A stretch of 7,397 bases of DNA from Clostridiales bacterium (GCA_003486785.1 DNFZ01000070.1:1-7397); one strand, 5' to 3'. Counted from the stretch's first letter, positions 1 to 7,256 are shown. Made by a program: numbers and translations. Notes: generated by a model not told the origin, from the sequence alone.

Positions 1-836
1 TTTCGACACATTTTGGGATGAAAGAACGCAAGCCGATAGCCATGCAAAGCCTGCCCGTCAAGTCCAAACGGGTGTTTCGCTCGTCCATAAAGTTCGTCAC
101 CCGAAACGGGATGCTGTACGCTCGCCAAATGAACGCGAATCTGATGCGTCCGGCCAGTTTCCAATTCGATTTGCAGCAGCGTATATTGTCCGTATCGCGT
201 GGCGACGCGCCAGTGCGTTACGGCCTCTCTGCCGCCTGCGACAATCGCCATGCGTTTGCGATCGACGGGATGGCGTGCAAGTGGGGCATCGATCGTGCCC
301 ACGTCCTGGCGGATGTTGCCGTCCACCAGCGCGACGTAGCTTCTAAATGCGCTGTGGTCGCGAAACTGCTCGCTCAGCGCGCGATGTGTCGCATCATTTT
401 TGGCAACAACCAGCAGGCCGGATGTCATACGATCGATGCGGTGCACAATGCCGGGGCGAAGCGCTCCGCCAATGCCGGACAGATCGCGAATATGATACAT
501 CAACGCATTGACCAGCGTGCCGCTCGCATGTCCCGGCGCGGGATGCACCACCATGCCTTGGGGCTTGTTGACCACGAGCAGATCTTCATCTTCATAGAGA
601 ATGTCCAGCGGGATATTCTCCGGCGAAACGTCGATCATAACCGGATCTGGATAAGTCACGTCGACAAGATCGCCGACAGCTGTCATCGCATTTGGCTTCA
701 CGGTTTTACCGTTGAGCAATATTGCGCCTTCTCGAATCATGCGCTGCGCCTGCGTGCGCGAGAGATCCCCCTCAGCTGCGATATATGCATCCAAGCGTGC
801 TGACACGTCGCAAAGAATCCGCTCCTGATCAGGCAT
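1..836 (-). CDS. rluD: RluD-family 23S rRNA pseudouridine synthase (3' end cut off by window)
   Basis: The reading frame is open from ATG at 836 to the window edge, giving 278 complete codons and no stop. The product should isomerise uridines to pseudouridine in 23S rRNA in the cytoplasm. Residues about 14-60 look like an S4 RNA-binding domain (SRTQAQRMIREG, LLNGKTVKP). The catalytic domain follows with LLVVNKPQGMVVHP (86-99), the RluA/RluD signature HRIDRMTSGLLVVAK with the expected catalytic aspartate D135, and the C-terminal motif RTHQIRVHL followed by HPVSGDELYG. The family normally has HRLD, so I134 is a mild change. About 300-325 residues is usual, so only some 25 or more residues are missing, and the visible end (LHGYRLAFFHP) fits the family end. 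The start overlaps the last 8 bp of lspA and has no strong ribosome binding site of its own, which suggests translational coupling. The family assignment is very secure. RluD rather than another RluA-type member is inferred from the S4 domain and the lspA neighbour. Confidence 0.9.
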   Translation of the reverse strand, partial: MPDQERILCDVSARLDAYIAAEGDLSRTQAQRMIREGAILLNGKTVKPNAMTAVGDLVDVTYPDPVMIDVSPENIPLDILYEDEDLLVVNKPQGMVVHPAPGHASGTLVNALMYHIRDLSGIGGALRPGIVHRIDRMTSGLLVVAKNDATHRALSEQFRDHSAFRSYVALVDGNIRQDVGTIDAPLARHPVDRKRMAIVAGGREAVTHWRVATRYGQYTLLQIELETGRTHQIRVHLASVQHPVSGDELYGRAKHPFGLDGQALHGYRLAFFHPKMCR

Positions 837-1392
837 GGGGTTTGTCTGAGGAATCGGCGACGGATTCCTTTACATCCGCTTCCTCGTGCTTGCTTTTTTT
901 AACAGGTCCCGGTTTTTGAAATGAAATTCGCTCGAACAGTGATTTATTTTTCAAGAACAATGCGTCGATCAGCAAAAACACACAGCCGATGCTCAGCGCG
1001 CTATCGGCTACGTTGAAAACCGGAAACGAGAACAGCGGTGAGATATCAAGAAAGTCCCGCACATAGGAGAGCCACAGTCGGTCGATAAAATTCCCTATCG
1101 CGCCTGCAAAAAGAAGAGCGAGCGTAATGCGTGAGAACACGGTTAGCTTGCTTCTGAACCGGATCATCAAAAAAACGAGCGCCGCAGCTACGATTAAAGT
1201 CATCGGTATAAACAACCAGCGGTATCCCTCCAGCATGCCCCACGCTGCGCCGGTGTTGTGCACATTGGTCAGCCGCAGCAGCCCGTCAATGACCAGCACG
1301 CTGCTGCCGACAGGCGAAAGATGAAGCGCGACGAGGTGTTTTGAAACCTGATCCAGCGCGAGTATGACGATGATGGTGATCAATTCAAGCAA
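829..1392 (-). CDS. lspA: Lipoprotein signal peptidase (signal peptidase II)
   Basis: This membrane aspartyl protease removes the signal peptide from diacylglyceryl-modified prolipoproteins. The 187-residue product has four hydrophobic segments at roughly 4-22, 59-78, 87-106 and 129-147. Family motifs are present in order: DQVSK (14-18), TNVHNTGAAWGM (42-53), GNFIDRL (100-106), VRDF with catalytic D113, and FNVADSALSIG with catalytic D130. The start is TTG at 1392, chosen because GGAGG (1401-1405) lies 8 nt upstream. An ATG at 1400 is out of frame, touches the GGAGG and meets a stop after six codons. Residues about 155-187 form a charged, hydrophilic tail rich in K, E, D and S, longer than in most short LspA proteins (about 150-165 residues) and probably cytosolic. 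The gene follows coaE after 42 bp, has its own predicted promoter, and overlaps rluD by 8 bp. Confidence 0.96.
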   Translation of the reverse strand: MLELITIIVILALDQVSKHLVALHLSPVGSSVLVIDGLLRLTNVHNTGAAWGMLEGYRWLFIPMTLIVAAALVFLMIRFRSKLTVFSRITLALLFAGAIGNFIDRLWLSYVRDFLDISPLFSFPVFNVADSALSIGCVFLLIDALFLKNKSLFERISFQKPGPVKKSKHEEADVKESVADSSDKPHA

Positions 1393-1400
1393 AATGACAT

Positions 1401-1405
1401 CCTCC
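1401..1405 (-). promoter_or_regulatory. Ribosome binding site that fixes the lspA TTG start
   Basis: GGAGG is read on the minus strand, with 8 nt between it and the TTG at 1392-1390. This spacing supports TTG as the lspA start. The nearby ATG at 1400-1398 directly abuts the GGAGG, is out of frame and is closed by a TGA after six codons. Confidence 0.8.
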
Positions 1406-1419
1406 GATTGGTTTGATTT

Positions 1420-1448
1420 AGTATAGCACGCACGTTAAGCGACGACAA
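1420..1448 (-). promoter_or_regulatory. Predicted sigma-A-type promoter for lspA-rluD
   Basis: On the minus strand, TTGTCG (1448-1443, 4 of 6 to the -35 consensus) is followed by a spacer of exactly 17 bp and then TATACT (1425-1420, 5 of 6 to the -10 consensus). The spacer ends in TGC, which gives an extended -10 (TGnTATACT). The -35 lies inside the last codons of coaE and the -10 in the coaE-lspA gap. A start point near 1413 would give a leader of about 20 nt that includes the GGAGG of lspA. It would let lspA-rluD be expressed independently of polA-coaE. This is a sequence match only. Confidence 0.6.
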
Positions 1449-2067
1449 CACGCGCTTGAAGCGTTTTATACAACTCGTCAACCTGACAAACTAGGTTTTT
1501 TTCGTCGCCGTTGTTGTCAAGCGTGAAATCCGCAAGCAGTCGCTTCTCATCCTCCGGCATCTGCGCGCGCATGCGGGCGAGCGCCTGCTCGCGCGTGAGA
1601 CGATCACGCTCCATCACACGAAGCAAGCGAGATTCTTCATTGCAAAAGACGAGCACGTTGCAATCCATCGATTCGTTCATGCCGCTTTCAAACAGCAGCG
1701 GCACCTCAAACACAGCGATGCCGCGCTCATTTTTTTCCAGGTCTTTGTTTGCAAGCGCAAACAGTTCGCTGATGACATGCGGATGCACGATCCGATTGAG
1801 TGCAGCTCGCTTTTCTTCGTTTGCAAAAATGATCTCGCCAAGCAGCTTTCGATCGATGGTTCCATCCTGCTTGACAATTCCCGGCCCGAACGCTGCGATC
1901 ACGCGGCGATAACAAACCGCGCCGGGGTCGAGCGCGCGGCGGGCAATCTCGTCGGCATGATACACATGCGCACCGAGCGCGGCAAAGCGGCGGGCTGCGG
2001 TAGATTTTCCCGATCCAATCCCGCCGGTGAGACCAACTTTTAGATAGTTTGTGTGCGCAGTTGTCAT
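1435..2067 (-). CDS. coaE: Dephospho-CoA kinase
   Basis: This cytosolic enzyme phosphorylates the ribose 3'-OH of dephospho-CoA with ATP, the last step of coenzyme A synthesis. The product is 210 residues, the usual family size of about 200. A Walker A P-loop is at GGIGSGKS (15-22). It is followed by HADEIARRAL with the conserved acidic D39 (most members read DAD, so H37 is a small variant), then IVHPHV, the core motif FEVPLLFESG, the RDRLTREQALARMRAQ lid region and a C-terminal TLDNNGD. The frame stays open upstream to a GTG at 2145, but ATG 2067 is preferred. It places the P-loop 15 residues from the start, as in the family, and forms an ATGA overlap of 4 bp with the polA stop, typical of translational coupling. 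No separate strong ribosome binding site is seen. Expression probably depends on the polA transcript. Confidence 0.95.
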   Translation of the reverse strand: MTTAHTNYLKVGLTGGIGSGKSTAARRFAALGAHVYHADEIARRALDPGAVCYRRVIAAFGPGIVKQDGTIDRKLLGEIIFANEEKRAALNRIVHPHVISELFALANKDLEKNERGIAVFEVPLLFESGMNESMDCNVLVFCNEESRLLRVMERDRLTREQALARMRAQMPEDEKRLLADFTLDNNGDEKNLVCQVDELYKTLQARVVVA

Positions 2068-4631
2068 TTTGTTTCGTACCAGCTCTTGCCAACCTTTACA
2101 TCCGCATCCAGCGGGACGGACAGCGCAATCACCTGCTCCATACACTCGTGCACGAGCGAGACGACCTCACCCGCCTCCGCTTGCGGCACGTCAAATATGA
2201 GCTCGTCATGCACTTGTAGAATGAGCTTTGCGCGCAGCCCGCGTTGCTGCAAGGTCTGGCTGACTTTGACCATGGCGAGCTTGATGATGTCGGCCGCGGT
2301 TCCTTGAATGGGCATATTCATCGCGACGCGCTCGCCAAAGGAACGAGTGTTGAAGTTGGAACTCTTCAGCTCCGGCAGTGCGCGACGGCGTTCAAACATC
2401 GTGATCGCATAGCCAAGCCGCTTTGCGTCCTCTACGCTCTTTTCCAGATATGTTTTCACGCCCGGATACCGCTCGAAGTAGAGCTTGATATACTCGCTGG
2501 CGCGCTTGACTGGAATATCGAGATTTCGCGCAAGCCCGAAGTCACTAATGCCGTAAACGATACCGAAGTTGACCGCTTTTGCTGCGCTGCGCTGTTCGCT
2601 TGTCACTTCGTTAAACGGTACGCGGAAAACCTCACTCGCTGTTGTACGGTGAATGTCCTTTCCGCTGTTGAAGGCGGCGATCATCCCCGTATCATTACTG
2701 ATATGCGCAAGCAAGCGCAGCTCGATCTGCGAATAATCCGCGCCGACAAGAACATTTCCGTCGGAGGCGATAAACGCTTTTCGTATCTCCCTGCCCTGCT
2801 GGGTACGAACCGGAATATTCTGCATATTCGGCTCTGTGCTGGAGATTCGCCCTGTTGCGGTGACGCATTGATTAAACTGCGTGCGCACACGGTCATTCGC
2901 TTCGCTTACAACGTAAATCAGCCCATCTACAAACGTGCTCTTGAGCTTTGTGATAAAGCGATATTCAAGGATAAGCGCAATCGCGGGGTGTTTATCTGCG
3001 AGCGCCTCCAATGTTTCCGCGTCGGTCGAGAAGCCGCTCTTGTTTTTGCGCCCCGTCGGCAAGCCGAGTTTTTCAAAGAGAACCTCGCCAAGCTGTTTGG
3101 GAGAGAGGATATTGAACGTTTCACCGGTCGAATCATAAATGCGTTTCGCCAGAGACTCGCTCTGCTCGCCAAACTGCGTTTGCAGTTGCTTGAGCATTTC
3201 TCGATCCACGCGAAAACCTTCGCGTTCCATATCAAACAGCACGCGGGACAACGGCAGCTCCATCTCTTCATAGAGCTCTGTCATATTCGCTTCGCTCAGC
3301 TCTTTCAGCATCGTCTCGCGCATGGAAAAAAGCATAGCCGCGTTCGGCTTTTGGCTCGCGCTGAAGCGTTCGCAGAGCATGGAGAAACTCGTGGCCGGAC
3401 GCGTTGCGTCCAACAGATAGTCGGCAATCATCGCGTCGAATACGTTCGAATTGAGCGATATTGAAAATTTATCGAGCAAATGTCGCAGACGCTTGGAATC
3501 AAACGTGAGCAAACTGCACGATTTATTTTCAAAGATCGGCGCAAATGCGGCGTAGAGCGTTCTCTCATCGATCGGCGTACAGAATAAATCCGCGCCCTGC
3601 ACGATTTCGTAATACGAGTCAGAAGAAAACGCAAACTGAACCGTCTCCCCTGTTTCAAATGCAATGGCGTTCACGGGAGAAGCGTTCTTGATCGCGGTTA
3701 ACACAGCATCGATGCAATCCAGCTCGACGCGCGCCGCAGTGGCGATCGCGGGATGCGCATTCGTTTCCGGCGCGCCTTCTCCGCCGATGCGCGCGGCAAG
3801 CCCGCGCATCTCCAATTCAAGCAGTCGCGTGCGCGCGCCGCCGATCGTTTCCGGATGAAACGCGCAGTCTTCCAAATCCACCGCAATGGGCGCTGTGGTG
3901 CAGATCGTACCCAGCTGATAGCTCAGCCGCGCGCTCTCCGCGCCGGCGGCAATCTTTTCGCCGAGCTTGCCTTTGACCTCACCCGCGTGTGACAGCACAT
4001 TTTCCAGCGTGCCAAATTCCTCCAGCAGCTTCATGGCGGTCTTCTCGCCCACGCCAGCGATGCCGGGGATGTTGTCCGAGTTGTCGCCCATAAGCCCCTT
4101 AAGGTCGCGCATGCGGTCGGGCTCCAGGCCATATTGCTCTTTGAGCGTGTCGCGATCGAATTCGATCGTCTCGCTGATGCCCTTTTTCGTCATGAGAACG
4201 TGCGTGTGCTCGCCGATGAGCTGCAGCGCGTCGCGATCACCCGTAACGAGTAGCGCGTCTATGCCCTTAGCCTCGCATTGTTTTGCAAATGTACCAAGAA
4301 TGTCGTCCGCTTCATAGCGCGGTGTTTCACAAACGGCAACGCCCATTTCCTGCAGCAGCTCTTTGAGCAGAGGAAACTGCGCTCTTAGATCATCGTCCGT
4401 TTCACGTCGTCCAGCCTTATATGCTTCAAATTGTTCGTGTCGGAAGGTTGGCCCGTGCATATCGAAAGCCACGACAAGGTAGTCCGGCTTACGCTCAATG
4501 AGCTTGAGCAGCATGCTCAAAAAGCCATGCAACGCGCCGGTCGGTACGCCTGCGCGCGTGGTCATGGGCGGCAGCGCATGGTAAGCACGGTGCATGAGGC
4601 TGTTTCCGTCGATTGCAATCAGCTGTTTCAA
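2064..4631 (-). CDS. polA: DNA polymerase I with inactive-looking 3'-5' exonuclease domain
   Basis: This repair and lagging-strand polymerase fills gaps and removes RNA primers. From TTG 4631 the product is 855 residues. Residues about 1-285 form the 5'-3' exonuclease (FEN) domain with intact metal-ligand motifs: IDGN (D8), YEADD (106-110), TGDRD (D132, D134) and GDNSDNIPG (D183, D186). Residues about 295-450 correspond to the 3'-5' exonuclease domain but are degenerate. The expected FDTET metal site reads AFETGE, and no match to the last catalytic aspartate region is seen, so proofreading is probably absent, as in many Firmicutes Pol I proteins. Residues about 455-855 are the polymerase: motif A GADYSQIELR (D632), motif B from R681 through K685, F689 and Y693, and motif C QVHDE (H808, D809, E810). 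F689 in the O-helix is the usual E. coli-like residue. Another in-frame TTG at 4664 lacks a ribosome binding site and would translate through the real one. The gene lies 35 bp after pdp and overlaps coaE by 4 bp. Confidence 0.97.
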   Translation of the reverse strand: MKQLIAIDGNSLMHRAYHALPPMTTRAGVPTGALHGFLSMLLKLIERKPDYLVVAFDMHGPTFRHEQFEAYKAGRRETDDDLRAQFPLLKELLQEMGVAVCETPRYEADDILGTFAKQCEAKGIDALLVTGDRDALQLIGEHTHVLMTKKGISETIEFDRDTLKEQYGLEPDRMRDLKGLMGDNSDNIPGIAGVGEKTAMKLLEEFGTLENVLSHAGEVKGKLGEKIAAGAESARLSYQLGTICTTAPIAVDLEDCAFHPETIGGARTRLLELEMRGLAARIGGEGAPETNAHPAIATAARVELDCIDAVLTAIKNASPVNAIAFETGETVQFAFSSDSYYEIVQGADLFCTPIDERTLYAAFAPIFENKSCSLLTFDSKRLRHLLDKFSISLNSNVFDAMIADYLLDATRPATSFSMLCERFSASQKPNAAMLFSMRETMLKELSEANMTELYEEMELPLSRVLFDMEREGFRVDREMLKQLQTQFGEQSESLAKRIYDSTGETFNILSPKQLGEVLFEKLGLPTGRKNKSGFSTDAETLEALADKHPAIALILEYRFITKLKSTFVDGLIYVVSEANDRVRTQFNQCVTATGRISSTEPNMQNIPVRTQQGREIRKAFIASDGNVLVGADYSQIELRLLAHISNDTGMIAAFNSGKDIHRTTASEVFRVPFNEVTSEQRSAAKAVNFGIVYGISDFGLARNLDIPVKRASEYIKLYFERYPGVKTYLEKSVEDAKRLGYAITMFERRRALPELKSSNFNTRSFGERVAMNMPIQGTAADIIKLAMVKVSQTLQQRGLRAKLILQVHDELIFDVPQAEAGEVVSLVHECMEQVIALSVPLDADVKVGKSWYETK

Positions 4632-4635
4632 GCGT

Positions 4636-4643
4636 CTCCTCCT
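4636..4643 (-). promoter_or_regulatory. Ribosome binding site that fixes the polA TTG start
   Basis: AGGAGGAG is read on the minus strand, and its AGGAGG core (4643-4638) lies 6 nt before TTG 4631-4629. The protein from that TTG begins LKQLIAIDGNSLMHRA, matching the usual Pol I N-terminus with formyl-Met in place of Leu. The upstream in-frame TTG at 4664 would place the sequence RRRR over this site and has no ribosome binding site. Confidence 0.85.
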
Positions 4644-4666
4644 ATGTGTTTCTGGTTCGTACAACG

Positions 4667-5983
4667 TCAGCGGATTACAGCATAAACCATCGGAGAAAGG
4701 ATATCCGGCTTTGCGCCGATTTCGACCGCTTCGCGCATGGTTGCAATCGCATCGTCAAGGTTTGTTTCGTCGTTGACATAGAGCGTGCAGATGGCTTCGC
4801 CTTTTTCCACCCGCTCGCCGACTCGCTTGTGCATGATCAGACCCACTGCGGGATCGATGACGTCCGCCTTGGTGGCCCTGCCTGCGCCCAGCACCTGTGC
4901 CGCTCTGCCGATGCGCTCCGCCCGCATGCCCCTGATGAACCCGGCTTCCTCAGCGGGAAGCGAAACCAGGCGTTTGACCGCGCAGAGACGATCCATGCCG
5001 TCGAGCGTGAGCATCGTCTCGTCTCCCCCTAGTTCGCGAATCATAGCGCGGAGCTTGTTGAGCCCCTCGCCGCTATGGATTGCTTCTTTGAGCTTTTCTT
5101 GCGCCTCTTCATCCGTTTGCGCGAGCTTGGAAAGCAGAAGCATCTGTGTTCCTAGCAACATACAGACCTCGTAAAGCGCATCGTCCTCAGGAATTTTTCC
5201 GGAGAGCAGTTGCACCGCCTCTCGAAATTCAAGCGCATTACCAACAGCTAGGCCAAGCGGCTGATTCATATCGGTAACGACTGCGACGACTTCGCGCTTG
5301 AGGAGCTTTCCCATCTTCACCATAAGCTCTGCCAGCCGCTTTGCATCTTCAACTGTCTTCATAAACGCGCCGCTGCCGACTTTCACATCCAAAACGATCG
5401 CGTCCGCACCCGCTGCAAGTTTCTTGCTCATAATGCTTGCCGCAATCAGGGGAACGCTCTGAACCGTACCCGTCACGTCACGCAGCGCATACATCTTCTG
5501 ATCCGCAGGCACGAGATTGCCTGTTTGGCCGATCACACAAACGCCCGTCTTGCGGACAATCTCCTTGAAGCGTTCGATGCTCTGCGCGATATTTACGCCT
5601 GGAATGGCCTCGAGCTTATCGATCGTACCACCGGAAAACGCAAGTCCGCGTCCGGACATCTTTGCAACAGTTCCGCCGCAGGCTGCGACAAGCGGCGCAA
5701 CGACGAGTGTAGTTGTGTCCCCGACTCCGCCGGAAGAGTGCTTATCCACCTTGATGCCGGGCAGATCGCTCAAATCGACCGTGTCGCCCGAGCGCATCAT
5801 GCTCAGCGTAAGATCGGCGGCCTCTCGCTCGTTCATATCGTTGAGTACGATCGCCATGAGCATAGCGGACATCTGATAGTCCGGTATTTCACCGCTGACG
5901 AAGCCATCCACGATGAACTGAATTTCTTCATGACTCAATTGCTTGCGGTCAACTTTTTTTTCGATGCAATCTACCATACGCAT
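4667..5983 (-). CDS. pdp: Pyrimidine-nucleoside phosphorylase
   Basis: This enzyme splits thymidine, deoxyuridine and, in the Firmicutes type, uridine with phosphate, giving the free base and (deoxy)ribose 1-phosphate for salvage or catabolism. The 438-residue length matches the family (about 430-440). The N-terminus MRMVDCIEKKVDRKQLSHEE is typical. Phosphate-site motif DKHSSGGVGD (80-89, with K81 and S83) and the family signature SGRGLAFSGGTIDKLE (110-125, including T120) are present. The pyrimidine-binding set, by analogy to E. coli DeoA, is R168, S183 and K187 in YALRDVTGTVQSVPLI and ASIMSKK. DVKVGSGAFMKT (199-210) follows. The signature reads AFSGG where GHTGG is commoner, a conservative change. 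The start at ATG 5983 has AGGAGG (5997-5992) 8 nt upstream. It lies 34 bp after the glycerate-kinase-like gene and 35 bp before polA. The Pdp name over DeoA is chosen from the apparent Gram-positive background. Confidence 0.94.
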   Translation of the reverse strand: MRMVDCIEKKVDRKQLSHEEIQFIVDGFVSGEIPDYQMSAMLMAIVLNDMNEREAADLTLSMMRSGDTVDLSDLPGIKVDKHSSGGVGDTTTLVVAPLVAACGGTVAKMSGRGLAFSGGTIDKLEAIPGVNIAQSIERFKEIVRKTGVCVIGQTGNLVPADQKMYALRDVTGTVQSVPLIAASIMSKKLAAGADAIVLDVKVGSGAFMKTVEDAKRLAELMVKMGKLLKREVVAVVTDMNQPLGLAVGNALEFREAVQLLSGKIPEDDALYEVCMLLGTQMLLLSKLAQTDEEAQEKLKEAIHSGEGLNKLRAMIRELGGDETMLTLDGMDRLCAVKRLVSLPAEEAGFIRGMRAERIGRAAQVLGAGRATKADVIDPAVGLIMHKRVGERVEKGEAICTLYVNDETNLDDAIATMREAVEIGAKPDILSPMVYAVIR

Positions 5984-6017
5984 GGGGATTTCCTCCTGTC
6001 ACGATACAATCAAAAAA

Positions 6018-7256
6018 TCACATGTCACTGATGACCGTGTCTTGGCGAACGACGGGTAAAAACAACGGCGGCGGTGAGATTGGCGTGTTTTTGATGATCA
6101 GAAACAACGCGTCCGCCGCCTCGTCAAAAGAAGTTGTGTCTATGGGAACCAGTTTGTGATCGTCTAACTTGGCAAAATATCGTCCGTCATCCGTAAACGC
6201 AAGAACGGCCGCATGCTTTCGCTGCAAGCGACAGTGAAAGAGCAGCGCGTCCGTCGTCGGATCATTCAGCGAGCCCGTTTCATCCTGCAAGCGCGTTAAT
6301 GCGATAAGCCAGTCCGCTTTGGCGAGAGCATCGTTAAACGCGCACGTCTCCAGAACGGCTTCTACGCCGTTTCGGTATTCAATCTGCACGCTGTTTCGGC
6401 GCGAAGCAGGGATGCGCTTGCCCAAAACGGTCGCATGAATGCCCGCCGGAACATCTTCCGGCAAAACGCCTGCGCCGGCTGCGACGATGTATTCGGTAAA
6501 CCCTTTGTTCTGCGGCAATCGAAGCGCCTGCTGCAGCTCTTCTTTGGCGAGTGATTCAGACTCGATCACCACCGTTCGGTTCGGCAGGATTCCATATTGA
6601 ATATCGCGGGATTCGCCGGAAGCATTCGCAATGGCAGCTTTTAAATATCTTCCATTGTTAGAGCATATCAATGCGTCGAGCGTACCCTTGCCACCGTCGG
6701 CGATGAGTTGCGTGCGAAGAATTGCCTTTGGCAGCATTTTCGAAGCGGAGCGGAGCATGTGCCGTGCGGCATCCGCCGAGGTAAACATGCCATCCCATGC
6801 ATCAGGCGCGATCAATATGCGGCAGCACTGCCCGAGTTTATCGCAAGGCTCCGGCAACGAGCCGGAAAATTGCATCGGAGCATACGCAACGTCTCCGCCT
6901 GTCACGCTCCCGTCCGCTTGCGCTTGACCCAGATAGACCACGTCGCTGCATTTCTCGACGCGATTGTTTTGAATGAACGGGTGATAGATAGTCAGATAGG
7001 AAAGCAAAACCGGCTTTTGCTGCAACTGCGCGAAGAGCGCTTTACCGACCTTGCGCGGCAGATTTGAAAACATGCAGATATACGCGCCTTCGCTCTCAGC
7101 CGCGCCTACATCGTCCCATGCGCCAAAGAGCGTAGCAACGGCCACGTGCGTGGCGGGGATCTCAGAAAATGCAATGCGCCAGCAGTCTTGTGGCGTGAGT
7201 CTTTCATCGCTCGTCATCGCAAAACGAAGACCGAGAGAAAACTTCGAGTACTCCAT
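6018..7256 (-). CDS. Glycerate-kinase-like protein, degenerate, with unrecognised N-terminal region
   Basis: The product is 412 residues. Residues 1 to about 140 match no family I recognise and show no signal peptide or membrane segment. From about residue 145 the order of segments resembles glycerate kinase (GlxK/GarK family). ILIAPDAWDG (147-156) stands in the place of APDSFKG, LIADGGKGT (184-192) in the place of ADGGEGT, then YGILPNRTVVIE (221-231) follows. Near the C-terminus GVEAVLETCAFNDALAKADWLI (297-318) resembles the GVDxVLE...ADLVITGEG region. Key residues differ: the motif lysine is D155, the glutamate of DGGEGT is K190, and the GEGRLD motif reads ALTRLQD. Only about 65 residues separate VVIE from GVEA, against well over 100 in a normal enzyme, and no GGSATNDGG-like motif is seen. 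I infer a fold relative that has probably lost kinase activity. These comparisons are from memory. ATG 7256 is preceded by GAGGAGGA (7273-7266). The end is proline-rich (SPPPLFLP). Function is unknown. Confidence 0.55.
   Translation of the reverse strand: MEYSKFSLGLRFAMTSDERLTPQDCWRIAFSEIPATHVAVATLFGAWDDVGAAESEGAYICMFSNLPRKVGKALFAQLQQKPVLLSYLTIYHPFIQNNRVEKCSDVVYLGQAQADGSVTGGDVAYAPMQFSGSLPEPCDKLGQCCRILIAPDAWDGMFTSADAARHMLRSASKMLPKAILRTQLIADGGKGTLDALICSNNGRYLKAAIANASGESRDIQYGILPNRTVVIESESLAKEELQQALRLPQNKGFTEYIVAAGAGVLPEDVPAGIHATVLGKRIPASRRNSVQIEYRNGVEAVLETCAFNDALAKADWLIALTRLQDETGSLNDPTTDALLFHCRLQRKHAAVLAFTDDGRYFAKLDDHKLVPIDTTSFDEAADALFLIIKNTPISPPPLFLPVVRQDTVISDM

Noticed and set aside
18..803. 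261-codon open frame on the plus strand, antisense to rluD
   Set aside because: The minus strand encodes clear RluD-family motifs over the same bases. The plus-strand product resembles nothing and has no ribosome binding site.
2068..2145. 26-residue N-terminal extension of coaE starting at GTG 2145
   Set aside because: It overlaps the end of polA by about 80 bp and puts 41 residues before the P-loop. ATG 2067 with the ATGA overlap fits the family.
2244..3464. 406-codon open frame on the plus strand, antisense to polA
   Set aside because: It lies wholly inside polA, whose motifs are intact. Its translation has no recognisable motifs and is arginine-, histidine- and cysteine-rich, as expected of a complementary-strand shadow of a GC-rich gene.
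6008..6037. Possible terminator after the glycerate-kinase-like gene (GTCATCAGTGAC followed by a run of six T)
   Set aside because: The stem is only 4 bp, lies within the last codons, and is separated from the T run by several bases, so it is too weak to call a terminator.
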